From Smallanthus sonchifolius (Eukaryota; Streptophyta; Magnoliopsida; Asterales; Asteraceae): DNA of 64,000 nt. The position numbers were made by a program, and so were the translations under genes. The DNA lies in assembly GCA_023525975.1 (NCBI GenBank), contig CM042022.1, forward strand, positions 4,995,501 to 5,059,500. The letters are read 5' to 3'. Below, one piece after another: positions 10,690 through 21,154 of this stretch (positions are counted from its first letter, which is position 1; every line of letters begins with the position of its first letter). Below the pieces are notes generated by a model. It saw nothing but the letters and a program-made list of their open reading frames with translations, was not told where the DNA came from and searched no databases.

Positions 10690-11203
10690 TCACAACAAAA
10701 AGTATGAAATCTCATAAAGTAGCTTTGAAACACTTTCCTGAAAACCGGATGATTTCATATTTTCAGTCACTGTAGCAGGTTTTGTCGGGTCTCGTTCTTG
10801 ACGAAGGGTACGGAGTTTTTCTCTAAGGTTTTGACCCGATCTTCGGTATTTAGCTTTTAATATCTATATGCCACCCATAGACCAAATCCGCAATACACAA
10901 TAAGATATGGACCCCAGACGTAAGGGTAAACTTCTGCATTCTCTTTCGCTATATGATGCTGTTCAAATACTGCATTTCTAAAGTTTCCAGCAATCAAAAA
11001 GCTTATGTTTGATAGTCGGTTCTCGTTGCCCTTTTCCTGCTGACTTTCAGTGCCTGTTTTCTCTGCTTCCATATGTTATGTGTTTGCAATAGCCAGCTGC
11101 AGGAAAAAAATATCAAGCCTAAAAGATAGTGATTAGTTACATTTAAAGATGTCCTCACCCGTGGTCTGTCAAACCCGATTACATGCTTCTCATAGGATGG
11201 CAT
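10690..11203 (-). pseudogene. Broken gene for a small two-helix membrane protein of unknown function
   Basis: Read on the minus strand from 11203, the first frame begins MPSYEKHVIGFDRPRVRTS and runs into a hydrophobic helix (YLLGLIFFSCSWLLQ) followed by a basic stretch (KQRKQAL). Near 11040 it shifts frame and continues with NISFLIAGNFRNAVFEQHH and a second hydrophobic segment (VWGPYLIVYCGFGLWVAY). A second break near 10862 leads to an Arg/Lys-rich, coiled-coil-like tail (NLREKLRTLRQERDP) ending at 10690. The three pieces abut in order and look like one protein of roughly 170 residues without introns. I do not recognise the family; a small organelle membrane protein is one possibility. The frameshifts could be real decay or assembly errors. 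Confidence 0.5.
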
Positions 11204-11318
11204 TTTCGTTTTTCATTAAAAAGAACAAACTTGCATATTGCAGGAATTTGTTCTTAGTTTTCTTGAAGACATTCAAAGTGTATTTTAACGTCCACCATAA
11301 GCAGTAATGAACTGTTAT

Positions 11319-11843
11319 GGGGTTGGTTATTTGGACATCCTTTGATTTTATTTGGACATTCTAGGTGCCTTATACTGCCCGTATAGGGTTCATTAATTAC
11401 AAATGATTACCAATGATTGGATGGCTGGAAGAGGAAGAATGGGTATAATATAGTATAGCCCTATACGAGTCGTATAGGTGTTTTTTTTTTAAATTTCACT
11501 CAAATTTTGTTTCTTTGTTTAACTATTATTATAATATTTTAACAGATCATATAGATACTTTTTTTTTAACTTCAAAGTTATAAAATTTTACCAAAAAGTT
11601 ATACTGTCCGTATAGCCCTATACTGCGCGTATAGGGTACACTTTTTACAGACTGACTTCTGAAAAGTCAGACGCATCAAGTACAAATCTCGTAAATCGTA
11701 CATATACGACCTGTATAGAGCTATACGAGTCGTATTAGGTGTGCATTTAATGCTGATGAAACCCTATACGGGTAGTATTGAGCTATACGAGTCGTATAAT
11801 GGGTGTCCAACTAATTTTTGGGGCTGTACAAATAACGTCACCC
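11319..11843. mobile_element. 525-bp nonautonomous DNA transposon with 8-bp TSD ACTGTTAT
   Basis: ACTGTTAT flanks the element at 11311-11318 and 11844-11851. Termini are inverted: left GGGGTTGGTTATTTGGACA, right (reverse complement) GGGTGACGTTATTTGTACA, with weaker similarity continuing for about 45 bp. An 8-bp duplication suggests hAT. The interior repeats near-palindromes of the type CTATACGAGTCGTATA at least six times. No transposase frame is present. Confidence 0.8.
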
Positions 11844-11851
11844 ACTGTTAT

Positions 11852-13124
11852 ACACACAGTCATACGTCATAAGCCCAGAAATACTAATGTTAAAAATATT
11901 CTTTCAACAAAAGATATAAGGCTTTAAACACATTCCAAGATAAACAAAAACCTTGAAAATTAAAAAAACGTAACCTAGAATGTTCAACATTAAAAGCACT
12001 GCTACTATTCTTCAAGTGTTTGATGCATAACTCAATTCAACAAACACTATTCTAACATCATTATTTTGCATCCATGTGATGATGTGTTCATCATTTAGGC
12101 CAAAAACCTAAACTACTAGGCTCATACATAAATATTTGCATAAATGACTATATTTTATCATCAACAATCATCTCCACATGATAGAAACTCTTTCCAATTA
12201 AAGTAATTAAATCCATCGATAAGCTCCCATCTACATGTAAGAACAATTTAACCAGAAATCATTAAAATAGGTTTTACAGTTTTGACTTTGAAAAACAGTA
12301 GTTCCTATCTTTAAGAATCTTTAAGATTGTTCATAACTTTAGCTCCAGTTTTGACTTTGAAAAAATCCCTCATTTTCCTCTCTTCTCTCTTGAACGTGGA
12401 TATGAAGATTAGATTAAAAAAATGATGATTTTCTGCATAAACAAATCGATCACCACCCCTTTCTTTTAGCCTTTTTATAGATTAACACATTCCATCTACC
12501 TCTTACATAAGGAGATGGTCCTAGATTTGCACAACCGAATGGATGAGTGATCCCGTGGGAATCATTACGGAAGATACTAGAAGGACAAGGGGTGGCTTTG
12601 AACCGACAACGTGAAATATAAGTGAACCCATGGGTTGTTCACAAATAGCCCGGTTAAATAACATATATATAGTCATAGTTATGTTACCACATAAATATAT
12701 GAATTCATGATTGTGACTAATGATGTAATGATATGGTGATGTCGTATGACAGATTCATATGGTGAAGGCAAAGTGATCAAGTCTGAACGAAGTGGAGATG
12801 TGAGATGTTGATGTATTTATGTAATTTATTCGTATCGGGTCAAGTTCCTTTTATGATATGTTTGAGAGTATATCTCCGGTATTGTTTTAGTTAAGCGGGC
12901 GTGTTCTCTTGTGTTATGGAGTCATGTGTATGTTTAGTAGATTATTTGACTATTAAACAGGTTTTGATTTTCATAAAGGTTGCTCGTTATACGAACATGT
13001 GGACTACGTGGTTAATACATTTGGGGGTAATATCTTAATTAAGTAAGTTTTGAAAAGAAAAATCTTGGTCTAATTTCCTCAAGGTGTCAAACATTATGTT
13101 TTAGAACTTTGGACATTACGCATT
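11852..13124. other. Intergenic DNA, nothing recognised
   Basis: AT-rich with no domain-bearing frame. It may include degraded 5' parts of the following copia element, but I could not show that. Confidence 0.35.
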
Positions 13125-14700
13125 TTCACTAGTCTTGCCACTTATGCTACACACGCTACATCGCTAGATGATAACTTGGCACAAGCTTTTCACGCTCAAT
13201 GCCACGTGAACTCTTCTACCCCATATTGGTATGTTAATTCGGGTGTCACAGCTCATATGACACCATCACCGGACAATCTCAATGTTGCCTCTCCTTATTT
13301 GGGTAATGGAAACGTGACATTTGGTAATGCTAATGCTCTTCCTATTTCATATACGGGTCACTCTATGGTTTCTAGTCATATTAAATTACGTGATGTTTTG
13401 TTCGTTCCAAATCTTACTAAAAAACTATTGTCCATATCTAAATTCACAACCAATAATCCAGTGGATGTTTTATTCTCTCAACCATTTTTTACTATGCATG
13501 ACAGAAGAACGAGACAGGCGCTAGCACGAAGCAAATGTGAGAATGGACTTTATGTTCTTCATGACGAACATCAAGCCTTGGTGGCAGTTTCATCTACTCG
13601 AGCTTGTTAATTATGAGATTTGTCAAAATTGTTTAGGGTATGTTGTATTTGACATTATTTCACTTTTAGATAAGTTAGGATGTTTCTCTCTTACATCTGT
13701 TATACCTAAACCTACTATTTGCTTTTCTTGTCAATTGTCAAAGGGACACCGTTTATCGTTTGAAATAAATGATAGGCGTTCAATGCACCCATTAGATTTA
13801 ATATATTATGATTTATGGGGTCCTGCACCTGTTACTTCTGTGGAAAATTATCGTCTTATGTGGTGTTTGTTGATGATTATTTGAGATTTACTTGGTTTTA
13901 TCCATTAAAAACAAAATCCGGTTTCTATTCGGTTCTAACTACATTTATGAAGTTTGTTCATATACAGTTCTCTTGGAAAATTAAGGTTTTTTAAAATGAC
14001 GGGGGCACAGAAATTGTAAATCATACGATCCAAAAAAAATTTTAAGACAATTGTATGTTTCATTGCCTTTGTTGTTCTTGTATACCTCAAAAAATGGACG
14101 AGTCGAAAGGAAACATCATCATATCGTTGAAACGGGACTAGCAATGCTTTTTAATTCTCATGTTCCCGCTTCCTATTGGGTGGATGCATTTAGTTCGGTG
14201 ACATACATCATCAATTGCTTGCCCACAAAAGTTCTAGATGATAAATCTCTGTTTGAATTATTATACTCTCAAGTACCCAACTATAACAATTTTCATGTTT
14301 ATGGTTGTCAAGTGTTTCCATATCTTAGAGACTATGCGGTTAATAAACTTTCTCTAAGAAGTCTTCCTTGCATATTTATTGGTTATAACTCTCAACACAA
14401 GGGCTACTTTTGTCTTGATCCGGTCACATATCGGATTTATATTACTCGCCATGCATGTTTGATGAGCAGTCTTTTACTTTTACTGGAATTAACTTTTCAA
14501 AGGAACTCTCCTATATTGTTTTGACAACATTTTTATAGGATGTCACTCCTTTACGCTACTCCATTTCAAGTGCCAAAGTCCCCACATCACCAACCACCAT
14601 TAAATGTGCCTCCTTGTTTTACCTGTGAGGAATCGGTCAACTCAAGCACCTCTCATTCAACACATGCAATGCATGAAAATCCCATTTTTGAGGACCTTGG
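13125..14700 (+). pseudogene. Ty1/copia pol fragment: protease region, GAG-pre-integrase and integrase core, frameshifted
   Basis: Three frames join in order. 13125-13610 is the protease region (WYVNSGVTAHMT, where active elements have an Asp in place of the Asn, then LRDVLFVPNLTKKLLS). 13600-13884 is the GAG-pre-integrase with CFSCQLSKGHRLSF and the start of the integrase core (DLIYYDLWGP). 14051-14524 is the integrase C-terminal half (NGRVERKHHHIVETG, SYWVDAFSSVTYIIN, FIGYNSQHKGYFCLDP). A linker follows to 14700, where a solo LTR interrupts; the element resumes at 16580. Frameshifts near 13610, 13880 and 14040 and the lost protease Asp make it inactive. The gag start and most of the reverse transcriptase are missing. 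Confidence 0.88.
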
Positions 14701-15313
14701 TGAAACGCCCCAAACCGTATACATCTCATAGTTGGCACAAAACATAATAAACATAGTTCTTAAACCGAAAATCAGAATATTTATTATAGCGAAAGTCTTG
14801 TTTAAACATTCAAAATCCACAACGAATTAAAACATATTTAAAACGTTGTTCAACATAAACTATCGGGTAAGGAAATGCCAGTCTTTCGAAGTGCAGCCCG
14901 GTAGTCCATGCTATCGAGCTCTCGCAGCTCCTTTACTCGTATCTTCTCCTTTCCTTTACTACCTGACATGCATATTAAAAGTCAGCTAACGCATGTGAGT
15001 TCTATCTTTTCTTTAAACTGTAAACTTTATCTTTCGTTAAGCTAGCTTAATTTTATAAAAATAAGATAAGCATTCTTTCTATTACGTTTTAACAAAATTT
15101 TCTCTTTTACTTTAAAACTTTACAACGTTACGATTTATAAAATCTTTTGTTAAAACGTTACTATCTTTTGTTAAAACCCTGTTTTAAGGAAACCGGTTAA
15201 GGTGTTCACCTTTGCTCTGTCAAATTTTCTTTCACTCGTACAGGACAAGTGACTTTCACATACACTAAGCTATCACATATGAACCTTTGTCCGAGGACAA
15301 GGTTCCTTTCTCG

Positions 15314-15480
15314 CTTACATCTCAGGGTAAGACTTTTCCGTGTGCCCACACCTCAGGGTGGGACTTTCTTTCTTGCTTACACCTCAAGGTAAAACTTTGT
15401 TTACTCACACCTCAGGGTGAGACTCCTTTGCTTGCTTACACCTCAGGGTAAGATTTTATTTGCTCGCACCTCAGGGCAAG
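15314..15480 (-). repeat. Six hairpin units with fixed loop and covarying 5-bp stems (zone V2)
   Basis: Each unit has the loop A(C/T)CTCAGG between 5-base arms. Arms are CTTAC/GTAAG (15314-15331), CCCAC/GTGGG (15345-15362), CTTAC/GTAAA (15376-15393), CTCAC/GTGAG (15404-15421), CTTAC/GTAAG (15435-15452) and CTCGC/GCAAG (15463-15480). Four are perfectly paired, with three different stem sequences. Confidence 0.85.
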
Positions 15481-15964
15481 ACTTCTACTTTCCGTGCTTG
15501 CAAGGCTTTGTACTTTATGCTACAATACAACTATATTACAACACATAATCAATTCAAACAACACATAATGTAGACAAATAGCACACATTAACATGTAAGC
15601 ATATAACATGGCATTTGTCACTATCAAGTTGTACCGAGGTACTACTTCTCTGTCATTCTTTACTTTCTTTAAAATGTTTATTTCAAAGACAGTTTTGTGC
15701 ATTGTATCTATTTTCTTTCTCTTTTATAAAAATATAATCTTTATATAATAATAAATTTATCTTTCAAATTTCTATGTCAATATGCATGCCAGCCCAAAAA
15801 TATAGGAAAATAGGCAATTGAAACTCACATGTCAAGCTATCCTCTGCATATTTGGAACTGGTTCAATAAGCGTTACTCACTATCTGGTTTGATAATTAAT
15901 AAACCATTAATTCTCTACTTTCTACCACTTCAACGAAACTAGGCAATTTCTCTTTCGAAAGTCT

Positions 15965-16062
15965 AACCTGTGACTAAGCGAAACTAGACTCAGCGAAACT
16001 AGTTCATAGCAAAACTAGACTCGGCGAAACTATGACTAAGCGAAAGTAGGCCAGTTTCGCTT
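15965..16062 (-). repeat. Zone V1 array: (C)TAAGCGAAACTAG words
   Basis: Five or six copies of GCGAAACTAG-like words (also GCAAAACTAG and GCGAAAGTAG) in 100 bp, closing with the reverse word AGTTTCGCTTGG. Offset from the LTR 5' end (16574) is 512-610 bp. Confidence 0.8.
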
Positions 16063-16579
16063 GGTAGTTTCCCCTAATCGTCTTCTTCAGTACAAACTAG
16101 GGTTTTGCATGAAGAATGGCGGCTTACACTTAAATCGATCAAGACTCGAACTTTTTATGTCCAAAACCTTTGTTTCGCTGTTGTGAGTCTAGATCTATGG
16201 TTTGTTTCTCGAATAACACGTAAAAATCTAACCTTTTTGAGAAAATATCCTAAAACCCATTTCAAAACTAAAAACTAAGATTTAGGAGAGATAGTTACTT
16301 GTTTCCACTCGATTCTTCTTACTAAACATTCTAAAGGTGGAGACAGATGATCCTTGAGCTTCTCCTACTTTCTCTCTCTAAACTCTCTTTTCTCTCTCTA
16401 GAAATCAAGCAAGATGGTGAAAATAGGGAAAGGGTAGTGGCGGCTAGGGTTTGTAGCAACCTCCCCACCCCTTTCTCCTTCCTTCGCGTTATGCCTCGAC
16501 TAATCCCCCGATCTTTTATCCCTTTATTTTTCCGAACTTCATTTAATAAAACGTTTTATTTTCGGGATGTTACACTTGG

Positions 16580-16965
16580 GCCGCCATCAACTCTTACCAG
16601 TTCCACGGGGCCTCAATCTAATCCTATGACATTCCCACTTCGCTACATGCACATATCAACCCCACATCGTCCCATCAACCTTCTTCATCGACCCAACATT
16701 CACCTCCTTCATCAGGTGGTACTCCTTCGATGGCCCAACTCACTCATCGATTTCCACACCACCAGCGCCCTCTATGCCTTCGGTTCATCTGATGGTCGCC
16801 CGGGCAAAAGCCGGCATTTTTAAACCGAATAATAAAGCCGATCTCGCACATCTTGCCACTCAGCATTTATATTCGACATTATTCGCATCTCACCATCCAA
16901 AAGGATTCAAAACAACCGCAAAAAATTCAAAATGGATGATGGCTGCCATTTTAATATATCTTTAA
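16580..16965 (+). pseudogene. Ty1/copia fragment, right part: linker and beginning of the reverse-transcriptase region
   Basis: This is the continuation of the copia element at 13125 after the nested LTR. A Ser/Pro/His-rich linker leads into HLMVARAKAGIFKPN, then LATQHLYSTLFASHHPKGF and SKWMMAAI, which correspond to the conserved entry into the copia reverse-transcriptase domain. The frame then ends in a stop and AT-rich DNA, so the catalytic YVDD region, RNase H and the 3' LTR are missing. Confidence 0.82.
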
Positions 16966-18255
16966 TGTATATCTTTATTATAATAAAATATTTAATAAAT
17001 GAATAACTTTATTTGTCACGTGTCGACTTCTGGTGAAATCCAGATTTTTGTTTCTCACTTCTCTCCTATTAAATAATTTTCTCTCCTATTAAATATATAC
17101 TAATGATTTTAAATAATTAAATTTCTAAATTTTTTTCTAATATTTTATTAAAACTTATCTTAAAATAACAAGATTTCAATTATATCTTATCTTAAAATAT
17201 AATTTTATAATTTTTAAATCTTCATTATTTATTATTTATAATTCTTAAATCTTTAATATGTTATTTATAATTCTTAAATCTTTATTATTTTCTTATTTCA
17301 CCAATGACTGAAGACATTCAACATACAAATTTTCATAGAAATTACTGGTTTACAACAAGTTGGATTTATTCAACCCGTGTAATATATGGGTTTCTAACCT
17401 AGTTAGAGACGAGCAAGAAACGGGTTTAGAATCGAATACCCGTAAGAGAAACCGTACCCAACTTGTGATTAACAGTTTAGGCAATGCAGGGTACGGATTT
17501 CATAAAAATCAACAAACGGGGACGGGTCGGGTACAATCACTAGTACAAAAGCTATTTTTTAAATCTTCATTTTGTTATTTATAATTCTTAAATCTTTATT
17601 ATATATCTTATTTCACCAATGGCTGAAAACATCTAACATACAAATTTTCATAGAAATTACTAGTTTATAACCGCTTCAAAAGATTAAAGCTAATTCAAAA
17701 AAAAAAATCATAAACCACCGCTCCAAAAGATTAAAGGCAATAAAAAAAAGTCAAAATTCATACAACATGCAGTAACTTTTTGCAAAATTCCATTTGACAT
17801 GAAAAGTTAAAATTATTGATCTCTAATTCCAAATTTAGAAATTGATTCTGTTAATTCATCCAGAGTCGACATATTTCATCTGTAGTTGTGCTCGAAGTTG
17901 TTTTTTGGACATTCATCTGTGGTTTTACAGTACAAGTTCTATGGGTTAGAAGAAGACCATGCACACGTGAGTATGCATGCGGACGTAGAAGATGATGAGG
18001 TGATCGTGGCAATGGAAGTGCAGTAAAAAGTCATGGGTCAATTAGTCTTTAGTTATGCAAAAGTCAGTTGGTTTATTTCTTGAGTCAAATTAGTTATTTA
18101 CATGTTTAGTAGTGGGTTGTTATTTTAATTAGTGAGTCGGAAGTTAATGGGTAATGGTATTAGTAGTAGGGTAGTACTTATTTAATTGGAAGGCTACAAG
18201 TGGTGTTTGAATTAATTAAGAATAAAATTATAAAAATTGTCTCAAATATCTCTCT
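16966..18255. other. AT-rich intergenic DNA containing a 95-bp direct repeat pair
   Basis: About 95 bp at 17262-17355 (AATTCTTAAATCTTTATTAT, then TTTCACCAATG and CATACAAATTTTCATAG) recur at 17582-17675 with a few changes. A 230-bp segment lies between them. No coding region is recognised, and no TG/CA ends that would make these LTRs. Confidence 0.6.
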
Positions 18256-18264
18256 TAATTTCTA

Positions 18265-19602
18265 GAGTAAATTACATTTTTCGTCCTTTAAGTATATATC
18301 AAATTTCAGATATCGTCATTAAACTAAGGAAATAACAAAAGCCATCATTTATGTTTTAAAACGTTTGCACGTTTCATCCTTTCCATTAACGTCCATTAAC
18401 TTCTGGTGTTAAATGAAGTCATGTGCCCCTCGTGTGAAGGTAAAATTGTCTTTTTATCTCTCTATCCCTTTGACTTTCATAATCAACATCCAAGTACCCT
18501 CTTTAAAAAGCTTCAAATTGACAGAATCCATTAATGGAATCTTTTATTCATATGATCAGCGACAGCGATTTTCTTCAAGGTATAACCTCAACGTTTCAAA
18601 TTAACCTCAAAGTTTCAATTTTTTTTTCCAAGAAATGGGTTAAACCCATCAACGATGTCCCCGACTTCATCTGTCAAATGAAGATTCATCTCAAATTGAA
18701 CTCGAATATGGTGAAAATTGTGGATACATGAACACTCCAAACGGTACAAGCATTAAACAACCTTTATCTGCACACCTTTTGGCCAATTAGTAGAAAAAAA
18801 CCCTAAGAAAATTCATCTACATTCGTATCTAAGAGGATGATTAAGATCGGTATCGATCCACATTTTTATTCAAAAGATAAGAAATCATGACAGAGATATG
18901 GTGAGGGGAGGCACTAACCAATCAACCCACCATCCCACCCCATCGTTCCCCTCCCCTCACCCCTTGAACTTCACATACCGAACCAGTGAGATCTATAGGC
19001 CTCTTGCCGATCCAGACCGTCGGCGCAGGTAAGTGGTTGTATAATCAAGTTCCGACGGTGGTGGTAGGAGAATCCGATTCTCATCAGCAAGTGGGTTCGA
19101 GTGTTGCTTCCAATTTGAATGGCAAAATAAATCAATACAACATATGAACATCGCCGGTTGGACTTAAATACGGATTCGGGTTGGGGGGATCAATCTGAGG
19201 TCAACATAGGGAGGGGTGGAAAACAAGGTTGCCGGAGAAGGGGAATGGAAACAGAATCACCAGCGGCAGAGAGTTTTAACGGAGAGAGAGAGAGAGAGAG
19301 ATTTGGTGTATAGGGTTTCTAAGAGAGTTGTGGGGGGTTAGTTTTAATTATATTATAAAAAGTGGGACTTAAACCTTTAGATTAATTACATAAATGGTCC
19401 CTGAAAGGGTATAATGACTAAATTGTCCCCCATATACTTTGTATATGACTAAACTTAACCCTAAAATTTAACGTCAGTTAGACCAAAGGATGTAAAGTGT
19501 TACAAAATTTAAACATAAAAGATGATTTCTGTTATTTCCCTAGTATAAGGACGAAGTTTGAAATTTAGTATATACTTAAAGGATAAAAAGTGTAATTTAC
19601 TC
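18265..19602. mobile_element. MULE-like nonautonomous element (1338 bp), about 150-bp TIRs, 9-bp TSD TAATTTCTA
   Basis: TAATTTCTA occurs at 18256-18264 and 19603-19611. Termini are long inverted repeats: left GAGTAAATTACATTTTTCGT, right (reverse complement) GAGTAAATTACACTTTTTAT, with similarity through CTTTAAGTATATA, AAATTTCA, GGAAATAACA and the CATCCTTT block. Long TIRs with a 9-bp duplication are diagnostic of Mutator-like elements. The interior (about 18420-19340) is more GC-rich, has an (AG)n run at 19281-19300 and gene-like words, but no transposase; captured host sequence is possible. Confidence 0.88.
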
Positions 19603-19611
19603 TAATTTCTA

Positions 19612-20037
19612 TCTAACTTCTTTCTTTTTACTAATCCCGATAATCCACGTCACAACTATACAAAGAATATATGCAAATGAACCAAAATAGAAAGTACACA
19701 CATACTTAAAAAGGGTTTCCTCGTTTCTCCGAATGGTCAAAGTTATTGTTTTTATTATCATCATATTACGCTTAATAATTTGTCTTTTGATTCATCATAT
19801 TTGTGATTTCATTCAAGCTGCAATTTTTGTAATCTAAAAGAACAACAATTTTTGTGTAACTTGAAATCATTGTAATTAACTTTTGTGTTTTATTTTTCTA
19901 AATTTTATATCTTCATTTAAAATTTTTATATTTAAATAATAACATTTTTATGACATCTTTAAACACTAAACTTTTTGTTAATTAGCTATATTTGTAATTA
20001 CTTTCATGCCGACTTATTACAAGGATTGAACTATTTA

Positions 20038-20074
<37 letters not shown>

Positions 20075-20332
20075 CTATTTAGAAAATTTTGAAGCCAAAA
20101 CTAAATATATATTTTGGATCACAAATAAAGAAAAATCATATTCGGTACTCAAATATCTCAAAGGATTTCAAATCCTTCCAACAGACTCTTCATATCTCTC
20201 GACGATAAGTTAACTGAAGATCTCCTTGGTAGAAATTAGGTGAGTGGGGTGATCATTGTAATCATATCAAGAGTTTACAAAAGCGACCGTAAACATTAAC
20301 ATGTCTTTGTTTGTTCTACCGATGAATTGTTA
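19612..20332. other. AT-rich upstream region with (TA)n microsatellite
   Basis: A perfect (TA)n run of about 30 bp is at 20041-20071. No gene is seen. Confidence 0.6.
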
Positions 20333-20679
20333 GCTTTTATAGGTTATTTTCATGATTTGAAATGGTTTCTATGTATGTTTCAGTTTGTGCATGGAATATA
20401 GGTGATCCGCAACTGCTAGTAGCAGATGTAGTGTTGACATGCAAATTAACATCCGCTCGTACCACCAGCGGATCTTAAAGTGAGTAAACAGATAACAAAC
20501 GGATCTCAAAGTGAACTACAAAAGCAAAAATTCTGGCATATCCGCTGGAACCACCGGCGGATCTCAAGCTAGGTCAGACTACATCCGCTACTAGCAGTAG
20601 CAGATTACCTAAACTTCATGCATAAACTAAAGCACACATAGAAACCATTTGAAATTATCAAAATCACCTATAAAAGCAA
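20333..20679. repeat. Long imperfect foldback: two about 100-bp arms, 147-bp loop
   Basis: 20333-20432 pairs with 20580-20679 at roughly 80% identity. Shared words are GCTTTTATAGGT, AAATGGTTTCTATGT, GTTT.TGCATG and CTGCTAGTAGC. The loop has several CCGC(T)GG / CGGATCT words. It could be a MITE or a young inverted duplication capable of making hairpin RNA. No clear TSD was found. Confidence 0.7.
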
Positions 20680-21111
20680 AAAAGCTCTTCTACCGATCCT
20701 TATTATCTAAGATCAATTTCTTGTTCCGTTATCTTACTATCAAAACACATTTCCAACAACGCTAAAGCATCCAGAAACCCGAAACCAAAATAAAAGTAAT
20801 CGATCTCACAATCACTTTTTAACTTCAAACTCCCAAAAATAATGTTTCATTTACATGCAAATTTATAAAAAAAATTCTTAACTGGAGTTATTATAATAAC
20901 ACTAATTAATTATAACATTCAATAAACATATTTTAGAGTTTATAGAATAAAATTTAGAAAAATAACCAATGGACCATTTATTATCAATAAATTATTTACA
21001 CAACTATGAAGAAAACAATCAAACATATGCAACAAACTCTTGTCTTTTAGTCACAAGTCACCTGGTATTTAGCATTTAGTATTCAGTATTTTCTTCTTTC
21101 TTCCCATCTAT

Positions 21112-21117
21112 TATAAA
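21112..21117 (+). promoter_or_regulatory. Candidate TATA box of the AAA-ATPase gene
   Basis: TATAAA lies 38 bp before the first in-frame ATG (21155), in a pyrimidine-rich stretch (CTTCTTTCTTCCC) typical of plant core promoters. This would give a very short 5' UTR. Confidence 0.4.
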
Positions 21118-21154
21118 CCATTCTCCTTTTCACCATCTCCACCATCAACTCACA

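Larger units (their letters stand above)
14701..16574 (-). mobile_element. Solo LTR (1874 bp) nested in the copia fragment, TSD CTTGG
   Basis: Begins TGAAACGCCCC and ends GGGATGTTACA. CTTGG occurs at 14696-14700 and 16575-16579, a perfect 5-bp duplication. The copia reading resumes on the right side, so the LTR entered an existing copia copy. Its reverse complement starts TGTAACATCCCGAAAATAAAACG, close to the start of the LTR at 6325. Confidence 0.93.

Noticed and set aside
17262..17675. Direct repeat pair as LTRs of a tiny retroelement
   Set aside because: The repeats do not begin TG or end CA, no TSD or PBS is seen, and the 230-bp interior has no element features.
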